Shown here: positions 44,430 through 54,170 of the stretch, piece after piece | Position numbering within the stretch: the stretch's first letter is position 1 | How the letters are laid out: each line of letters opens with the position of its first letter | NCBI RefSeq assembly: GCF_004799515.1 | Contig: NZ_SSMX01000026.1 | Coordinates: forward strand, 62,001 to 126,000 | Length of the DNA stretch: 64,000 nucleotides | Direction of reading: 5' to 3' | From: Phenylobacterium sp. | Lineage (GTDB): Bacteria; Pseudomonadota; Alphaproteobacteria; Caulobacterales; Caulobacteraceae | The notes under the pieces: model-generated | Database searches by the model: none | Seen by the model: only the letters and a program-made list of their open reading frames with translations | Told to the model about the DNA's origin: nothing | Position numbers and translations under genes: made by a program

Positions 44430-45676
44430 CGGCGGGTCTCTTCGATGACGTGTCGGGCGGCCGCGGCGCCGGAGCGGAGCGCGCCCTCGATTGTGGCGGG
44501 CAGGCCCGTCCGCGTCCAGTCACCGGCGAGGGCGAGGTTGGCGAGTTCCGTGCGCGTGCCCGGCCGGCGCGCCTGCTGCTCGACGGTGGCGGCGAAGGTG
44601 GCGCGCTTTTCCTTGACGATCTGCCAGGGCGGCAGGTGGGCGGGCAAGGCCAGCGCCTGGGCGACCTCGGCCCACAGGCGCCGGGCCAGGCTCTCGCGCG
44701 CCTCGCCGATGATGGCGTTGGCCCCGCTGACCGTGACCGAGATGCGGTCCTCGAAGCAGAAGATCCACTCGACCGTCGAGTTCAGCACCCCGGTGATCAG
44801 CGGCGCGCCAGGCGGCGGCGCCAGGCGGAAGTGGCCGTTGACGATGCTCTCGAAGGCGTCCGGCACGGTGAGGCCGGGCAGCAGCTCCGCGGCGATCCAG
44901 GGCGGGACAGCCAGCACCACCCGGTCGGCGGCCGCCAGGGTCACGGCGCCGCCGTCGGAGAAGGTCAGGCCGGTCACGCGGCGGTCCGCGGCCTCAAGGC
45001 CGGTCAGCCGTCGTTGCAGGCGCACGCCCGCGCCGCGCGCGTCCAGGTAGGCCAGGGCCGGATCGACGAAGGCCGCGGCCAGGCCCGGCGTCGGCACACG
45101 CGGCGCATAGGCTGCGCCGCCCTTGGCCAGGGTCTCGCGCACCACATTGGCCGCCAGCTCCGCCGCGCCGGCTTCGGGGGCGAGGTTGAGGGCGGCCAGC
45201 AGCACCGGTCGCATCAGCCGGTCCCACACCGGGCCCTCGCAGGCGATCGCCTCGTCCACCCGCTGGCCGGCCTTGGCGTTCAGCAGTCCGGCCAGGCCAA
45301 GGTAGTCGCCGAGCTTCGCGCCGGGCACGCCGCGGGCGCGGCTGAAGATCCACCAGGGCAGGACGCTGGGATTGGGCCGCACGGTCCAGCGCTCGCCGCT
45401 CGCCAGGTCGACGAAGGGGAACTGCGTCTCGGCCGGCCCAGTCAGGCGGTCGCTCGCGCCCAGGCGCGCCAGATAGGCCTTCACCGCCGGATTGCCCGAC
45501 AGCACCAAGTGGTTGCCGTTGTCGATGGTCAGGCCCACCTGGGCGTCGAAATAGGAGCGGCAGCGCCCGCCCGCCTGGGCGGCCGCCTCCGAGACCTCGA
45601 CGGCCAGCCCGGCTTCCGCCAGCGCCGTCGCGGCGCCGAGCCCCGCGAGCCCAGCGCCCACCACATGGACCGTCAT
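44426..45676 (-). CDS. hpnE: Hydroxysqualene dehydroxylase HpnE
   Basis: FAD-dependent amine-oxidase-type enzyme of 416 residues that reduces hydroxysqualene to squalene. The Rossmann motif is at the very N-terminus (VHVVGAGLAGLGAATALAEA, then the Glu-containing VSEAAAQAGGRCRS); the C-terminal FAD contact is LALAGDWTRTGLPATIEGAL. With HpnC and HpnD it replaces eukaryotic-type squalene synthase. 4-bp overlaps on both sides place it firmly in the operon. Confidence 0.94.
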   Translation of the reverse strand: MTVHVVGAGLAGLGAATALAEAGLAVEVSEAAAQAGGRCRSYFDAQVGLTIDNGNHLVLSGNPAVKAYLARLGASDRLTGPAETQFPFVDLASGERWTVRPNPSVLPWWIFSRARGVPGAKLGDYLGLAGLLNAKAGQRVDEAIACEGPVWDRLMRPVLLAALNLAPEAGAAELAANVVRETLAKGGAAYAPRVPTPGLAAAFVDPALAYLDARGAGVRLQRRLTGLEAADRRVTGLTFSDGGAVTLAAADRVVLAVPPWIAAELLPGLTVPDAFESIVNGHFRLAPPPGAPLITGVLNSTVEWIFCFEDRISVTVSGANAIIGEARESLARRLWAEVAQALALPAHLPPWQIVKEKRATFAATVEQQARRPGTRTELANLALAGDWTRTGLPATIEGALRSGAAAARHVIEETRR

Positions 45677-46536
45677 CCGAACAGGCCCTGGGTCAGGAGC
45701 AACCAGATCAGCGCCGCCTTCTTGACCTTCACTTGAGTGCGCGGCGCGGCCCAGCCGCGGGCCTGCATCTGCTTCAGGAGGCCCGCATAGGCCGCCTCCA
45801 TCAGCCGCGGCGCGGCCAGGCGGCCGGGCGGCTTGGCGGCCAGGATGCGGTTGGCCTCGCGGAAGTGGGCCTGGGCGGTCTCGGCCAGCTCGCGGCAGAC
45901 CGCGTCCACGCCCGGCATGAGGATCGCCTCGTGCGGATCGTCGTTTGCGATCCCGGCATTGGTCAGGAGTTCGTCGGGCAGGTAGAGGCGGCCGATGTCG
46001 GCGTCCTCGTCAACATCGCGCAGGACGTTGGTCAGCTGCAGGGCGCGGCCCAGGTGGTGGGCCAGGGTCAGGCCGGGATCGTCGGCCATGCCGAACACCC
46101 GGATCGACAGCCGCCCCACGGCCACGGCGACCCGGTCGCAATAGAGGTAGAGGGTCTCCAGATCCGGCCGGACGATGCCTTCCAGGTCCATCTGCATGCC
46201 GTCGACGACCGCCAGGAAGTCTTCCTTGTCGAGACGGTAGCGCGCGACGGCGTCGGCGAGCATGGCCGCCTGGCCCGGATCGCCGCCGGCGTAGAGCGCC
46301 TCGAGGTCGGCGCGCCAGGCGTCCAGCGCCACACGCTGCTGCGGGATCGGCATGGTCTGGTCGTCGGCGATGTCGTCGACGACGCGGCAGAAGCCGTAGA
46401 TCGCGTACATGGCCTCGCGCTCGGCCTTCGGCAGGACGCGCATGCCGGCGTAGAACGAGCTGCCGGACGCGGCCTGGGCGTTGGCGGCGGCGGCCTTGGG
46501 GTCAGCGTCGGCAGGGCGCGAAAGGGTCATGGCCAT
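45673..46536 (-). CDS. hpnD: Presqualene diphosphate synthase HpnD
   Basis: Trans-isoprenyl diphosphate synthase (squalene/phytoene family) of 287 residues condensing two farnesyl diphosphates to presqualene diphosphate. Both Asp-rich motifs are present: FCRVVDDIADD near residue 50 and NVLRDVDEDADIGRLYLPDE near 165. Two possible ATGs (46536 and 46530) precede the domain. hpnC upstream ends 8 bp away... the hpnC stop lies downstream; hpnE overlaps its end by 4 bp. Confidence 0.94.
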   Translation of the reverse strand: MAMTLSRPADADPKAAAANAQAASGSSFYAGMRVLPKAEREAMYAIYGFCRVVDDIADDQTMPIPQQRVALDAWRADLEALYAGGDPGQAAMLADAVARYRLDKEDFLAVVDGMQMDLEGIVRPDLETLYLYCDRVAVAVGRLSIRVFGMADDPGLTLAHHLGRALQLTNVLRDVDEDADIGRLYLPDELLTNAGIANDDPHEAILMPGVDAVCRELAETAQAHFREANRILAAKPPGRLAAPRLMEAAYAGLLKQMQARGWAAPRTQVKVKKAALIWLLLTQGLFG

Positions 46537-46544
46537 GACTGTTG

Positions 46545-47405
46545 CTAGCCTCCCCGCACGGCGATGTCTCGCGGATCGGTGAGCGCCCGCGCCAGCGCCG
46601 AACCCGCCAAGGGGATCAGCTCCAGCTTGCGGTGGTGCACCCGCTCACTTAGCGGATCGCGGTCCATCAGCCGCTGGGTCAGATCCTCCGCCACGCGCTG
46701 GATGAAGGCCACCTCCAGGCGCAGCCGGCCGTTGCGGATCTGGCCCGCCAGCGGCCGGCCGCGGGCCAGCAGTTCGCGGGTCTGGCGCGCCAGGCTGGAG
46801 ATCACCAGCCGAAGGCCCGGCGAGGCGGCCGGCTGGGCCAGCGCGGTGACGTCCAGGCCGGCGGCGGCCAGGTCCTCCTCCGGCAGATAGACCCGGTCGA
46901 GTTCGCGGTAGTCCTTGGCGCAATCCTGCAGGTGGTTGATCACCTGCAGGGCGGCGCAGAGCGCGTCGGAGGCGGCCCAGGTGGCCTGCGCCTCGCCGTG
47001 GATGTCCAGCACCATGCGGCCCACCGGCGCCGCGGAGTAGCGGCAATAGTCCATCAGCTCGTCCCAGTTGGCGTACCTCGACTTAACGACGTCACGGCGG
47101 AAGGCTTCCAACAGGTCGAGCGCATGGGTCACCGGCAATTTCCGCTCGGCCAGCGCCTGGCGCAGGCCGAGCGCGGGAGCGTCGCGGTCGTGCTTGCCGG
47201 TCAGGGTGGCGCGCATCTCCTCGAGTAGGCGCAGGCGCTCGCGGTCGCTGGCGGTGGCGTGGTCGGCGACGTCGTCGGCGGTGCGGGCGAAGCGGTAGAA
47301 GGCCATCACCGGGGCGCGGTAGCGCGGCTCGATCAGCACCGAGGCGACTGGGAAGTTCTCGTCCTTGTGCCCCTTGCCGGAGACCAGGTCCTGGGCGGCG
47401 CTCAT
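46545..47405 (-). CDS. hpnC: Hydroxysqualene synthase HpnC
   Basis: Squalene/phytoene-synthase-family enzyme of 286 residues converting presqualene diphosphate to hydroxysqualene. Motifs are YRFARTADDVADH (about 37-49) and NHLQDCAKDYRELDRVYLPE (about 160-180); the second is altered relative to HpnD, as usual for HpnC. ATG 47405 overlaps the hpnB stop by 4 bp. The open frame extends to 48776, but that part is an antisense-frame shadow of hpnB. Confidence 0.94.
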   Translation of the reverse strand: MSAAQDLVSGKGHKDENFPVASVLIEPRYRAPVMAFYRFARTADDVADHATASDRERLRLLEEMRATLTGKHDRDAPALGLRQALAERKLPVTHALDLLEAFRRDVVKSRYANWDELMDYCRYSAAPVGRMVLDIHGEAQATWAASDALCAALQVINHLQDCAKDYRELDRVYLPEEDLAAAGLDVTALAQPAASPGLRLVISSLARQTRELLARGRPLAGQIRNGRLRLEVAFIQRVAEDLTQRLMDRDPLSERVHHRKLELIPLAGSALARALTDPRDIAVRGG

Positions 47406-48571
47406 GCGGTCCTCGCCCCTCTGGACCGGGATGTGGGGGCCTGGGCGCGGCCCTTCCACATGCCGCCCTCGCCGCGCCAGACCTGGATGGCCGATTGCAG
47501 GGTGAAGAGGGCGTAGAGCGTCCCGATCGCCGGCAGGGCCAGGCCCCACAGCGGCGAGCGGCGGTAGAAGCGCAGCATGGGCTGGAAGCACACCGCCATG
47601 CCAAGCCAGGCCACGACGCCCGCCCAGCGCGCGGGACCCGAGCCGAACACGGCGAGCGCCGGCGGGACCAGGTAGGTCAGCACCAGCCCGACCAGCGTCC
47701 CGGCCAGCGTCAGGGCCGAATAGTTGAGCTGGGCGAAGGCCGAGCGCGAGATCATCCGCCCGATCGCGCCCACGTCCGGATAGGGCCGGATGGAGCGGGC
47801 GCGGTGCGTCAGGCCGAGCCAGATGGGCCCCTGCGCCTTCATGATCGCCCCCATGGCGCAGTCGTCGATCACCGCCGCGCGGATCGCGGCCACGCCGCCG
47901 GCGCGGGCCAGGGCCTCGCGGTCGGCCAGCATGCAGCCGCCGGCCGCGCCCGCGAGCTTTCGCCTCGGATCGTTCACCTGGCGGAACGGATAGACCATCT
48001 GGAAGAACAGCACGAAGGCCGGGATCAACAGCTTCTCCGCGAAGGTCGCGCAGTGCAGCTCGGCCATCAGCGAGGTGAGCGTAAAGGCACCGCGCTCGGC
48101 GCGGGCGACCAGGCGGCGCAGGTTGTCGGCGTCGTGGGCGATGTCGGCGTCGGTGAGCAGCAGGTACCTGGGCGCCAGCTCCGAGGCCCGTGCGACCCCC
48201 TGCGACATCGCCCACAGTTTTCCGGTCCAGCCGGCGGGCAGGGGCGCGCCGCTCAGGACCTCCAGCCGGTCCGCCGCGCCCAGCGCCCGGGCCGCGGCGC
48301 GGGCGGCTTCGGCGGTGCCGTCGGAGCTGTCGTCGTCCACCAACACCACCTTGAAGGCCCCGGGATAGTCCTGGGCCAAAAGGCTGCCGACGGAGCGGGC
48401 GATGACGTCGGCCTCGTCGCGCGCCGGGACCACGGCGACCACGCCCGGCCAGGCCGCCGGCTCGGGGACGCCGGCCGCATCGGTCTGGTCGGCGCGCCAG
48501 AAACCGCCGCGGGCCGTCAGCAGATAGGCCCAGATCGCCACCGCCAGCAGACCCAGCACGCCTTCGATCAT
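47402..48571 (-). CDS. hpnB: Hopene-associated glycosyltransferase HpnB
   Basis: Family-2 glycosyltransferase of 389 residues, membrane-bound. An N-terminal helix (VLGLLAVAIWAYLL) precedes the GT2 fold with VAVVPARDEADVIARSVGSL, VVLVDDDSSDGTAE and the metal-binding LLTDADIAHD; C-terminal helices at about 280-360 anchor it. Its exact acceptor has not been established; it is encoded in hopanoid clusters of many bacteria. hpnA stops 1 bp before its start, hpnC overlaps its end. Confidence 0.92.
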   Translation of the reverse strand: MIEGVLGLLAVAIWAYLLTARGGFWRADQTDAAGVPEPAAWPGVVAVVPARDEADVIARSVGSLLAQDYPGAFKVVLVDDDSSDGTAEAARAAARALGAADRLEVLSGAPLPAGWTGKLWAMSQGVARASELAPRYLLLTDADIAHDADNLRRLVARAERGAFTLTSLMAELHCATFAEKLLIPAFVLFFQMVYPFRQVNDPRRKLAGAAGGCMLADREALARAGGVAAIRAAVIDDCAMGAIMKAQGPIWLGLTHRARSIRPYPDVGAIGRMISRSAFAQLNYSALTLAGTLVGLVLTYLVPPALAVFGSGPARWAGVVAWLGMAVCFQPMLRFYRRSPLWGLALPAIGTLYALFTLQSAIQVWRGEGGMWKGRAQAPTSRSRGARTA

Positions 48572-49573
48572 CTAGAGGTATCCCCGCGCGCGAAACCAGG
48601 TCAGGGCGTCCTGCAGCGCCTCCGGATAGGGACGCGCCGAATAGCCCAGCTCGCGCTCCGCCTTGGCGGAGCTGAAGTACATGTGGTGGCTCGCCATCTT
48701 CAGCGCATCCTTGGTCAGGAAGGGCTCGCGGCCCGTCACCTGGCCGATCAGTTCGGCGATCTCGGCGAGCGGCCACAATGGGCCGATGGGCAGCCGCACG
48801 GTGGGCGCGCGGCGGCCGCTCAGGCGGGCGATCTCGCCCAGCATCTCACTCAGCGGCGCATCCTGGCCGCCCAGGATGTAGCGCTCGCCGATGCGGCCTT
48901 TCTCCAGGGCCAGCAGATGGCCCTCGGCGACGTCGTCGACATGGACGAGGTTGAGGCCGGTGTCGACATAGGCCGGCATCTTGCCCTGGGCGGCTTCGAC
49001 GATGATCCGGCCGGTGGGCGTGGGCTTGACGTCACGCGGGCCGATGGGCGTGGAGGGGCTGACGATCACCGCCGGCAGGCCGCGCTCGGCCGCCAGGCGC
49101 TCGACGATCCGCTCGGCCGCCACCTTGCTGCGCTTGTAGGCGCCGATGGCCTCGTCCTCGCTGAGCGGCCCGGTCTCGTCGGCGGGCGAGCCCTCGGCGT
49201 GGAGGCGCAGGGTGGCGACGCTCGACGTATAGACCACGCGCTCGAGGCCGGCGCCGATCGCCGCGGCCATCACCGCGCCGACGCCCTCGATGTTGTTGCG
49301 GACGATCTCCTGCGGATCGCGCGCCCAGATCCGGTAATCGGCGGCCACGTGGAACAGGTAGCGGCAGCCCGTCAGCGCCTCAGCCACCGCAGCCTGGTCG
49401 CGGATGTCGCCCACTGCGACCTCGGCGTCGAGGCCCTCGAGGTTGGTCCGCGGGCTCGACGGGCGCACCAGGACGCGAACGGCCGCGCCGCGCGCCTGTA
49501 GCGCGCGGGCCACGGCCGAGCCGACAAATCCTGCGGCGCCCGTGACCAGCACGGGGATATTGCGAAGCTCCAT
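48572..49573 (-). CDS. hpnA: Hopanoid-associated sugar epimerase HpnA
   Basis: Extended short-chain dehydrogenase/NDP-sugar epimerase-like protein of 333 residues. The NAD(P) motif is VTGAAGFVGSAVARALQARG at about 9-28; further features are YTSSVATLRLHA, where the usual Tyr-xxx-Lys is represented by YKRSKVAAERIV. The substrate in hopanoid head-group assembly is not established. First gene of the hpnA-B-C-D-E-shc-G operon, 81 bp downstream of the mlaA gene on the same strand. Confidence 0.92.
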   Translation of the reverse strand: MELRNIPVLVTGAAGFVGSAVARALQARGAAVRVLVRPSSPRTNLEGLDAEVAVGDIRDQAAVAEALTGCRYLFHVAADYRIWARDPQEIVRNNIEGVGAVMAAAIGAGLERVVYTSSVATLRLHAEGSPADETGPLSEDEAIGAYKRSKVAAERIVERLAAERGLPAVIVSPSTPIGPRDVKPTPTGRIIVEAAQGKMPAYVDTGLNLVHVDDVAEGHLLALEKGRIGERYILGGQDAPLSEMLGEIARLSGRRAPTVRLPIGPLWPLAEIAELIGQVTGREPFLTKDALKMASHHMYFSSAKAERELGYSARPYPEALQDALTWFRARGYL

Positions 49574-49654
49574 GACGCGCCCTGACCACCGGGGCGCGAA
49601 ACCTAGGGCGTTCGCCGCCCGGATGGAACCGTCCAGGACGCCTTTAGGACGAGG

Positions 49655-50536
49655 TCAGAAGATCGGGTCTTCCGAGGCCGGCAGGGCGGCGGGCGCGGCG
49701 GTCGGCGTCGGCGCGGGCGGATCGGCCTCCGCCTGGGTCTGCGGCGACGAGGCGCCTCCGCTGGGCGGCGGAGGCGGGGATGGCGTGGGCGGCGAGGGCG
49801 AGGTCTCGGGCGTGTCGAGGTCCGGCAGGGCGTCGATGCTGACCGGCTTGCCGGCGATCTCGGCGGCGCGCTTCTGCAGGTAGTAGGACCGCAGGGTCGC
49901 GTAGGGGTCGGTGGACGTCTGGCGGATCGTCTGGATGTCCTGCTGGGCGTCTGTCCGGTCGCTGAGGCCGCCCGCGATGGTGATGGCGATTCCGATCTCG
50001 TCGCGGTCCGGATACTTGATGTAGTTCAACGGGTTCAGCCCGATGTCGGCCAGGCTGCCGAAGCCGTCACGTAAGGTCGTGGGCCCGACCAGCGGCAAGA
50101 AGATGTAGGGCCCCGGCCCGACGCCCCAGCGGCCCAGCGTATTGCCGAAGCCGTTCTCGCGGTAGCGCAGGTGGTTCTGCTTCGCCACGTCGACGATCCC
50201 GGCGATGCCGATGGTGCTGTTGAGCACGAAGCGGGTGAGGGTCTTCGCCGCCTGCACGGGACGCACCTGCAGCAGGTCGTTCACGAGGATCGTCGGCTCG
50301 TTCAGGTTGTGGCAGAAGTTGCGCAGGGCATCGCGGAAAAAGCCGGGGCTCTTGCCGTAGCCGCTGGAAACCGGGCCGAACAGGTGACGGTCGAGGGATT
50401 CCTCGATGGCGAAGAACCGGCGGTTGGTCCGCTCCCAGGGGTCGCCCGGCGTCTGTTGGGCGCGGACTGGACCCGCGGCCACGGTCAGGGCCGCAATGGC
50501 GGTCATGACGAGGAGGCGCGGACGGCCTGGGCTCAT
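49655..50536 (-). CDS. mlaA: MlaA/VacJ-family outer-membrane lipid-transport protein
   Basis: Outer-membrane channel-like protein of 293 residues that removes or passes phospholipid in the Mla pathway. Core features: DPWERTNRRFFAIEESLDRH, FCHNLNEPTILVNDLLQVRP, RFVLNSTIGIAGIVDVA and GRWGVGPGPYIFLPLVGPTT, all MlaA hallmarks. Unlike classical MlaA it has an ordinary signal peptide (ending PVRA) with no lipobox Cys, and a Pro-rich C-terminal tail (about 245-285). Located between hpnA and hpnI, it is probably the outer-membrane partner for HpnM and HpnN. Confidence 0.9.
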   Translation of the reverse strand: MSPGRPRLLVMTAIAALTVAAGPVRAQQTPGDPWERTNRRFFAIEESLDRHLFGPVSSGYGKSPGFFRDALRNFCHNLNEPTILVNDLLQVRPVQAAKTLTRFVLNSTIGIAGIVDVAKQNHLRYRENGFGNTLGRWGVGPGPYIFLPLVGPTTLRDGFGSLADIGLNPLNYIKYPDRDEIGIAITIAGGLSDRTDAQQDIQTIRQTSTDPYATLRSYYLQKRAAEIAGKPVSIDALPDLDTPETSPSPPTPSPPPPPSGGASSPQTQAEADPPAPTPTAAPAALPASEDPIF

Positions 50537-50652
50537 GGCTTCACCTTTGGCTTGCCGGGTCGGGGGAGGACCTCGGCGGTGTCGAGGATGGCTGGCCTAG
50601 CGAGCCGCGCGCACGATAGGAACGCACAGACACGCAGAAAGCAGCGCCGCCA

Positions 50653-51798
50653 TTGCATCTCCTACTCGAAATCCTCGGCGCGGCCAGCCTGGTGTTGGCC
50701 TTGGCGGGCAGCGCCTATCAGGTGCTGGCCGCCGCGCGAATCGCGGCGTTTCGCAGTCCGCCGCTGGCTGGATCCGCCGCCGAATCCCCGGCGGTGACGC
50801 TGCTGAAGCCCCTGCACGGCGCCGAGCCGGGGCTGGAGGCGGCGCTGCGCAGCGGGCTCGATCAGGACTATCCGGGCGAGGTCCAGATGGTGCTGGGCGT
50901 GCAGGACCCAGCGGACCCGGCCCTGGACGCCGCGAAAGCTCTCCGTGCGGCCTATCCGGCGCGGGACGTCGTGGTCGTCGCCGATCCGACCCCGCACGGA
51001 GCGAACCGCAAGATCGCCAACCTGATCAACATGGCCCCCCGGGCGCGGCATGGGCTGATCGTGCTCTCCGACAGCGACATCGCCGTGCGGCCGGACTATC
51101 TGCGCCGCGTGGTGGCCGCGCTGAGCGAGCCGGGCGTCGGCGTGGTCACATGCCCCTACTATGGCGAGGGGCGGGCCGGTTTCTGGTCGCGGCTGGCGGC
51201 CATGGGGTTGACCTACCAGTTCCTGCCCAGCGTGGCGGTGGGCGTGACGCTCGGCCTGGCCACCCCCTGCATGGGCTCGACCATCGCGCTCAGCGGCGAG
51301 ACCCTGGCGCGGATCGGCGGCTTCGAGGCCTTCGCCGACCTCCTGGCCGACGACTACGCCATCGGCGCGGCGGTGCGGGCGCTGGGGCTGCGCAGCGTCG
51401 TGGCGCCGGTGCTGGTCGCCCACGGCTGCGCCGAAGCGACTCTGGGCGACGTGGTCCGCCACGAGCTGCGCTGGGCGCTGACGGTGCGCGGCGTCGACCC
51501 GGCCGGCTTCTTCGGCAGCGGGGTCACACACGCGATTCCGCTGGCCCTGCTGGGGGTTCTTTTCACCGCCGCGGCGCCCGCCGCCTTGGCGGTGCTGGCC
51601 ATCGCCCTTATCTGCCGCTTATGGACGATGCGGCAGGTGGACGAGGCAGCAGGGATCGCACGCGGCGGTTGGCTACTTGCGCCGGCGCGCGATATCCTCT
51701 CTTTCGCCATCTTCGCAGGCTCGTTCTTCGTGCGCGCGGTGGAGTGGCGCGGAACCCGCTTCCGCGTTGACCCGCAAGGCGCGCTTGAGCGCATATAG
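50653..51798 (+). CDS. hpnI: Bacteriohopanetetrol glucosamine glycosyltransferase HpnI
   Basis: Ceramide-glucosyltransferase-like GT2/GT21 enzyme of 381 residues that attaches N-acetylglucosamine to bacteriohopanetetrol. It starts with TTG (50653). An N-terminal membrane helix is followed by VTLLKPLHGAEPGLEAALRS, the DxD-like LSDSDIAVRPDYL, the acidic LADDYAIGAAV and HELRWALTVRG (equivalent of the R/Q-xx-R-W motif); C-terminal helices follow. First gene of hpnIJKL, divergent from mlaA (116-bp promoter region). Confidence 0.92.
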   Translation: MHLLLEILGAASLVLALAGSAYQVLAAARIAAFRSPPLAGSAAESPAVTLLKPLHGAEPGLEAALRSGLDQDYPGEVQMVLGVQDPADPALDAAKALRAAYPARDVVVVADPTPHGANRKIANLINMAPRARHGLIVLSDSDIAVRPDYLRRVVAALSEPGVGVVTCPYYGEGRAGFWSRLAAMGLTYQFLPSVAVGVTLGLATPCMGSTIALSGETLARIGGFEAFADLLADDYAIGAAVRALGLRSVVAPVLVAHGCAEATLGDVVRHELRWALTVRGVDPAGFFGSGVTHAIPLALLGVLFTAAAPAALAVLAIALICRLWTMRQVDEAAGIARGGWLLAPARDILSFAIFAGSFFVRAVEWRGTRFRVDPQGALERI

Positions 51799-51805
51799 GA
51801 CCCGC

Positions 51806-53233
51806 ATGCTTCGCACCCTTTTCCTCCAGGCTCCGTCCTTCGACGGCTACGACGGCGGCGCCGGCGCGCGCTATCAGATGAAGCGGGAGGTGAAGTCCTT
51901 CTGGTTCCCCACCTGGCTGGCGCAGGCCGCGGCCATGGTGCCGGGCTCCAAGCTGATCGACGCGCCGCCGCACAACCAGTCCTTCAAGGACATCGAGGCC
52001 GACGTCCGCGGCCACGAGATGATCGTGGTCCACACCTCGACGCCGTCCTTCAAGTCCGACTGCCAGACGGTGCGGATGATCCGCGAGATCAACCCGACCG
52101 CCAAGATCGGCTTCATCGGCGCCAAGGTGGCCGTCGAGCCGAATGAGAGCATGGCGGCCTGCCCCGAGCTCGATTTCGTCTGCCGCAACGAATACGAGGA
52201 CACCATCCGGGAACTGGCCGAGGGCAAGCCCTGGGCGGAGATCCTGGGCCTGACGTACCGCAACGAGGCGGGCGAGATCGTGGCTACGCGCGAGCGGCCG
52301 ATCCGCGAGGACATGGACGAGCTGCCGTCCGTCCTGCCGCTCTACAAGCAGCTGAAAGTCGAGAACTATTTCGGCGGCTACCTGCTGCACCCCTACATGA
52401 GCTGGTACACCGGCCGCGGCTGCAAATCCCGCTGCACCTTCTGCCTGTGGCCGCAGACCATCGGCGGCCACCGCTATCGCCTGCAGTCGGTCGAGCGCGT
52501 GGTCGAGGACGTGAAGTACGTACAGCGGGAGTTCCCGCAGGTGCGCGAGATCTTCTTCGACGACGACACCCTCACCGACCACCACGAGCGGGTCGAGGAA
52601 CTCGCCCGGGCGCTGGGTCCGTTGGGCGTCACCTGGTCCTGCAACGCCAAGGCCAATGTGCCGCGCAAGACGCTGGAAGTGATGAAGGCCAACGGCCTGC
52701 GCCTGCTGCTGGTCGGCTACGAGTCCGGCAACCAGAAGATCCTGCACAACATCAAGAAGGGCCTCCTGGTCGACGTGGCCAAGCGGTTCGCCCGCGACTG
52801 CCACGAGCTCGGCATCATCGTCCACGGCACCTTCATCCTGGGCCTGCCGGGCGAGACCCGCGAGACGATCCAGGAGACCCTGGCCTTCGCCAAGGAGGTC
52901 AACCCGCGCACCCTGCAGGTGTCGCTGGCCGCGCCCTATCCGGGCACCTTCCTGTACAACCAGGCCAAGGAGAACGGCTGGTTCGCGTCCGACGTCGACC
53001 TCCTGACCGACGACGGCACCCAGATCGCGCCCCTGGACTATCCGCACCTCAGCCACACGGAAATCTTCAATTCGGTCGAGGACTTCTACAAGAAGTTCTA
53101 CTTCCGGCCGTCGAAGATCGCCGAGATCGTGGGCGAGATGCTGACGTCGAAGGACATGCTGGTGCGCCGCCTGCGCGAAGGCGTGGAATTCTTCCAGTTC
53201 CTGCGCACCCGTGAAGACATGATCGTCTCCTGA
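51806..53233 (+). CDS. hpnJ: Hopanoid radical-SAM protein HpnJ
   Basis: B12-binding-type radical-SAM enzyme of 475 residues. It is linked to contracting the glucosamine head group into the cyclitol ether. The N-terminal cobalamin-binding-like domain covers about 1-140; the cluster motif is Cys206-xxx-Cys210-xx-Cys213 (GRGCKSRCTFCLWPQ), then FFDDDTLTDHHERVEEL and GYESGNQKILHNIKKG. ATG 51806 with AGGA 4-7 nt upstream is used. It starts 7 bp after hpnI. Confidence 0.95.
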   Translation: MLRTLFLQAPSFDGYDGGAGARYQMKREVKSFWFPTWLAQAAAMVPGSKLIDAPPHNQSFKDIEADVRGHEMIVVHTSTPSFKSDCQTVRMIREINPTAKIGFIGAKVAVEPNESMAACPELDFVCRNEYEDTIRELAEGKPWAEILGLTYRNEAGEIVATRERPIREDMDELPSVLPLYKQLKVENYFGGYLLHPYMSWYTGRGCKSRCTFCLWPQTIGGHRYRLQSVERVVEDVKYVQREFPQVREIFFDDDTLTDHHERVEELARALGPLGVTWSCNAKANVPRKTLEVMKANGLRLLLVGYESGNQKILHNIKKGLLVDVAKRFARDCHELGIIVHGTFILGLPGETRETIQETLAFAKEVNPRTLQVSLAAPYPGTFLYNQAKENGWFASDVDLLTDDGTQIAPLDYPHLSHTEIFNSVEDFYKKFYFRPSKIAEIVGEMLTSKDMLVRRLREGVEFFQFLRTREDMIVS

Positions 53234-53247
53234 GCCCTCCGGCTGGC

Positions 53248-54087
53248 TTGAGGCGGCTGATCGTCACCGCCGACGACTTCGGCGCCGCGGCCGAGGTCAA
53301 TGAGGCGGTGGAGATCGGCCACCGCGACGGCGTCCTGACCTCCGCCAGCCTGATGGTGGCCGCCCGTGGCTGCGCCGACGCCGTGGCGCGGGCGAGGCGG
53401 CTGCCCAAGCTGCGCGTGGGGTTGCACCTGGTGCTGGTGGAGGGCCGACCGAAGCTGCCGGCGAACGAGTTGCCGGACCTCGTCACCCGCGACGGCCTGT
53501 TCCGCACCGACATGGCGGTCATGGGCGCGGAGATCTTCTTCCGGCCGAAGGTGCGCCGCCAGCTCGCCGCGGAGATCGAGGCGCAGTTCGCCGCCTTCGC
53601 CGCCACCGGCTTGCCGCTGGACCACGCCAACACCCACAAGCACTACCACCTGCACCCGACCATCGCCGGCCTGATGCTGAGCATCGGGGCCCGTTATGGG
53701 CTGAGGGCCAGCCGCGCGCCGATCGAGCCCCGCGCCATCCTGGCCGCCGTCGATCCGGCCGCGGCGCCGAGGCCGGCCTACGTCACCGAGCCCTGGGCGC
53801 GGCAGGTGCGGGCGCGCTATCGGCGGGCGGGGATCACGGTCGCCGACCAGGTGTTCGGGCTGGCCTGGTCGGGCACCATGACCACGGACCGCGTGGCTGG
53901 GATCCTGCGCCGGCTGCCGCCGGGTTTGAGCGAGCTCTACCTGCACCCGGCGACCAGCGGCGGCTTCGAGGGCGCGGTAGCGGGTTACGATTACGCAGGC
54001 GAGCTCGCCGCCCTTACCGCAGCGCAGACGCGCCAGGCGCTTGCCGGGAGCGGCGCCGAACACGGCGGATTTTCCGACTTCGTTTGA
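53248..54087 (+). CDS. hpnK: HpnK, YdjC/ChbG-like deacetylase
   Basis: Carbohydrate deacetylase of 279 residues, predicted to deacetylate the N-acetylglucosamine on bacteriohopanetetrol. It starts with TTG (53248), 14 bp after hpnJ. Metal-site signatures are VTADDFGAAAEVNEAV (Asp9/Asp10) and LDHANTHKHYHLHPTI; SELYLHPATSGGFEG is also family-typical. It works between HpnI and HpnJ. Confidence 0.93.
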   Translation: MRRLIVTADDFGAAAEVNEAVEIGHRDGVLTSASLMVAARGCADAVARARRLPKLRVGLHLVLVEGRPKLPANELPDLVTRDGLFRTDMAVMGAEIFFRPKVRRQLAAEIEAQFAAFAATGLPLDHANTHKHYHLHPTIAGLMLSIGARYGLRASRAPIEPRAILAAVDPAAAPRPAYVTEPWARQVRARYRRAGITVADQVFGLAWSGTMTTDRVAGILRRLPPGLSELYLHPATSGGFEGAVAGYDYAGELAALTAAQTRQALAGSGAEHGGFSDFV

Positions 54088-54170
54088 GGCCCAGCGGGGT
54101 TTTCACGGCGAGAGAATTTCCTACATCGCGGGCGACGTCCGGCCTCGACGCCGGGCGCTCCACGACCTGA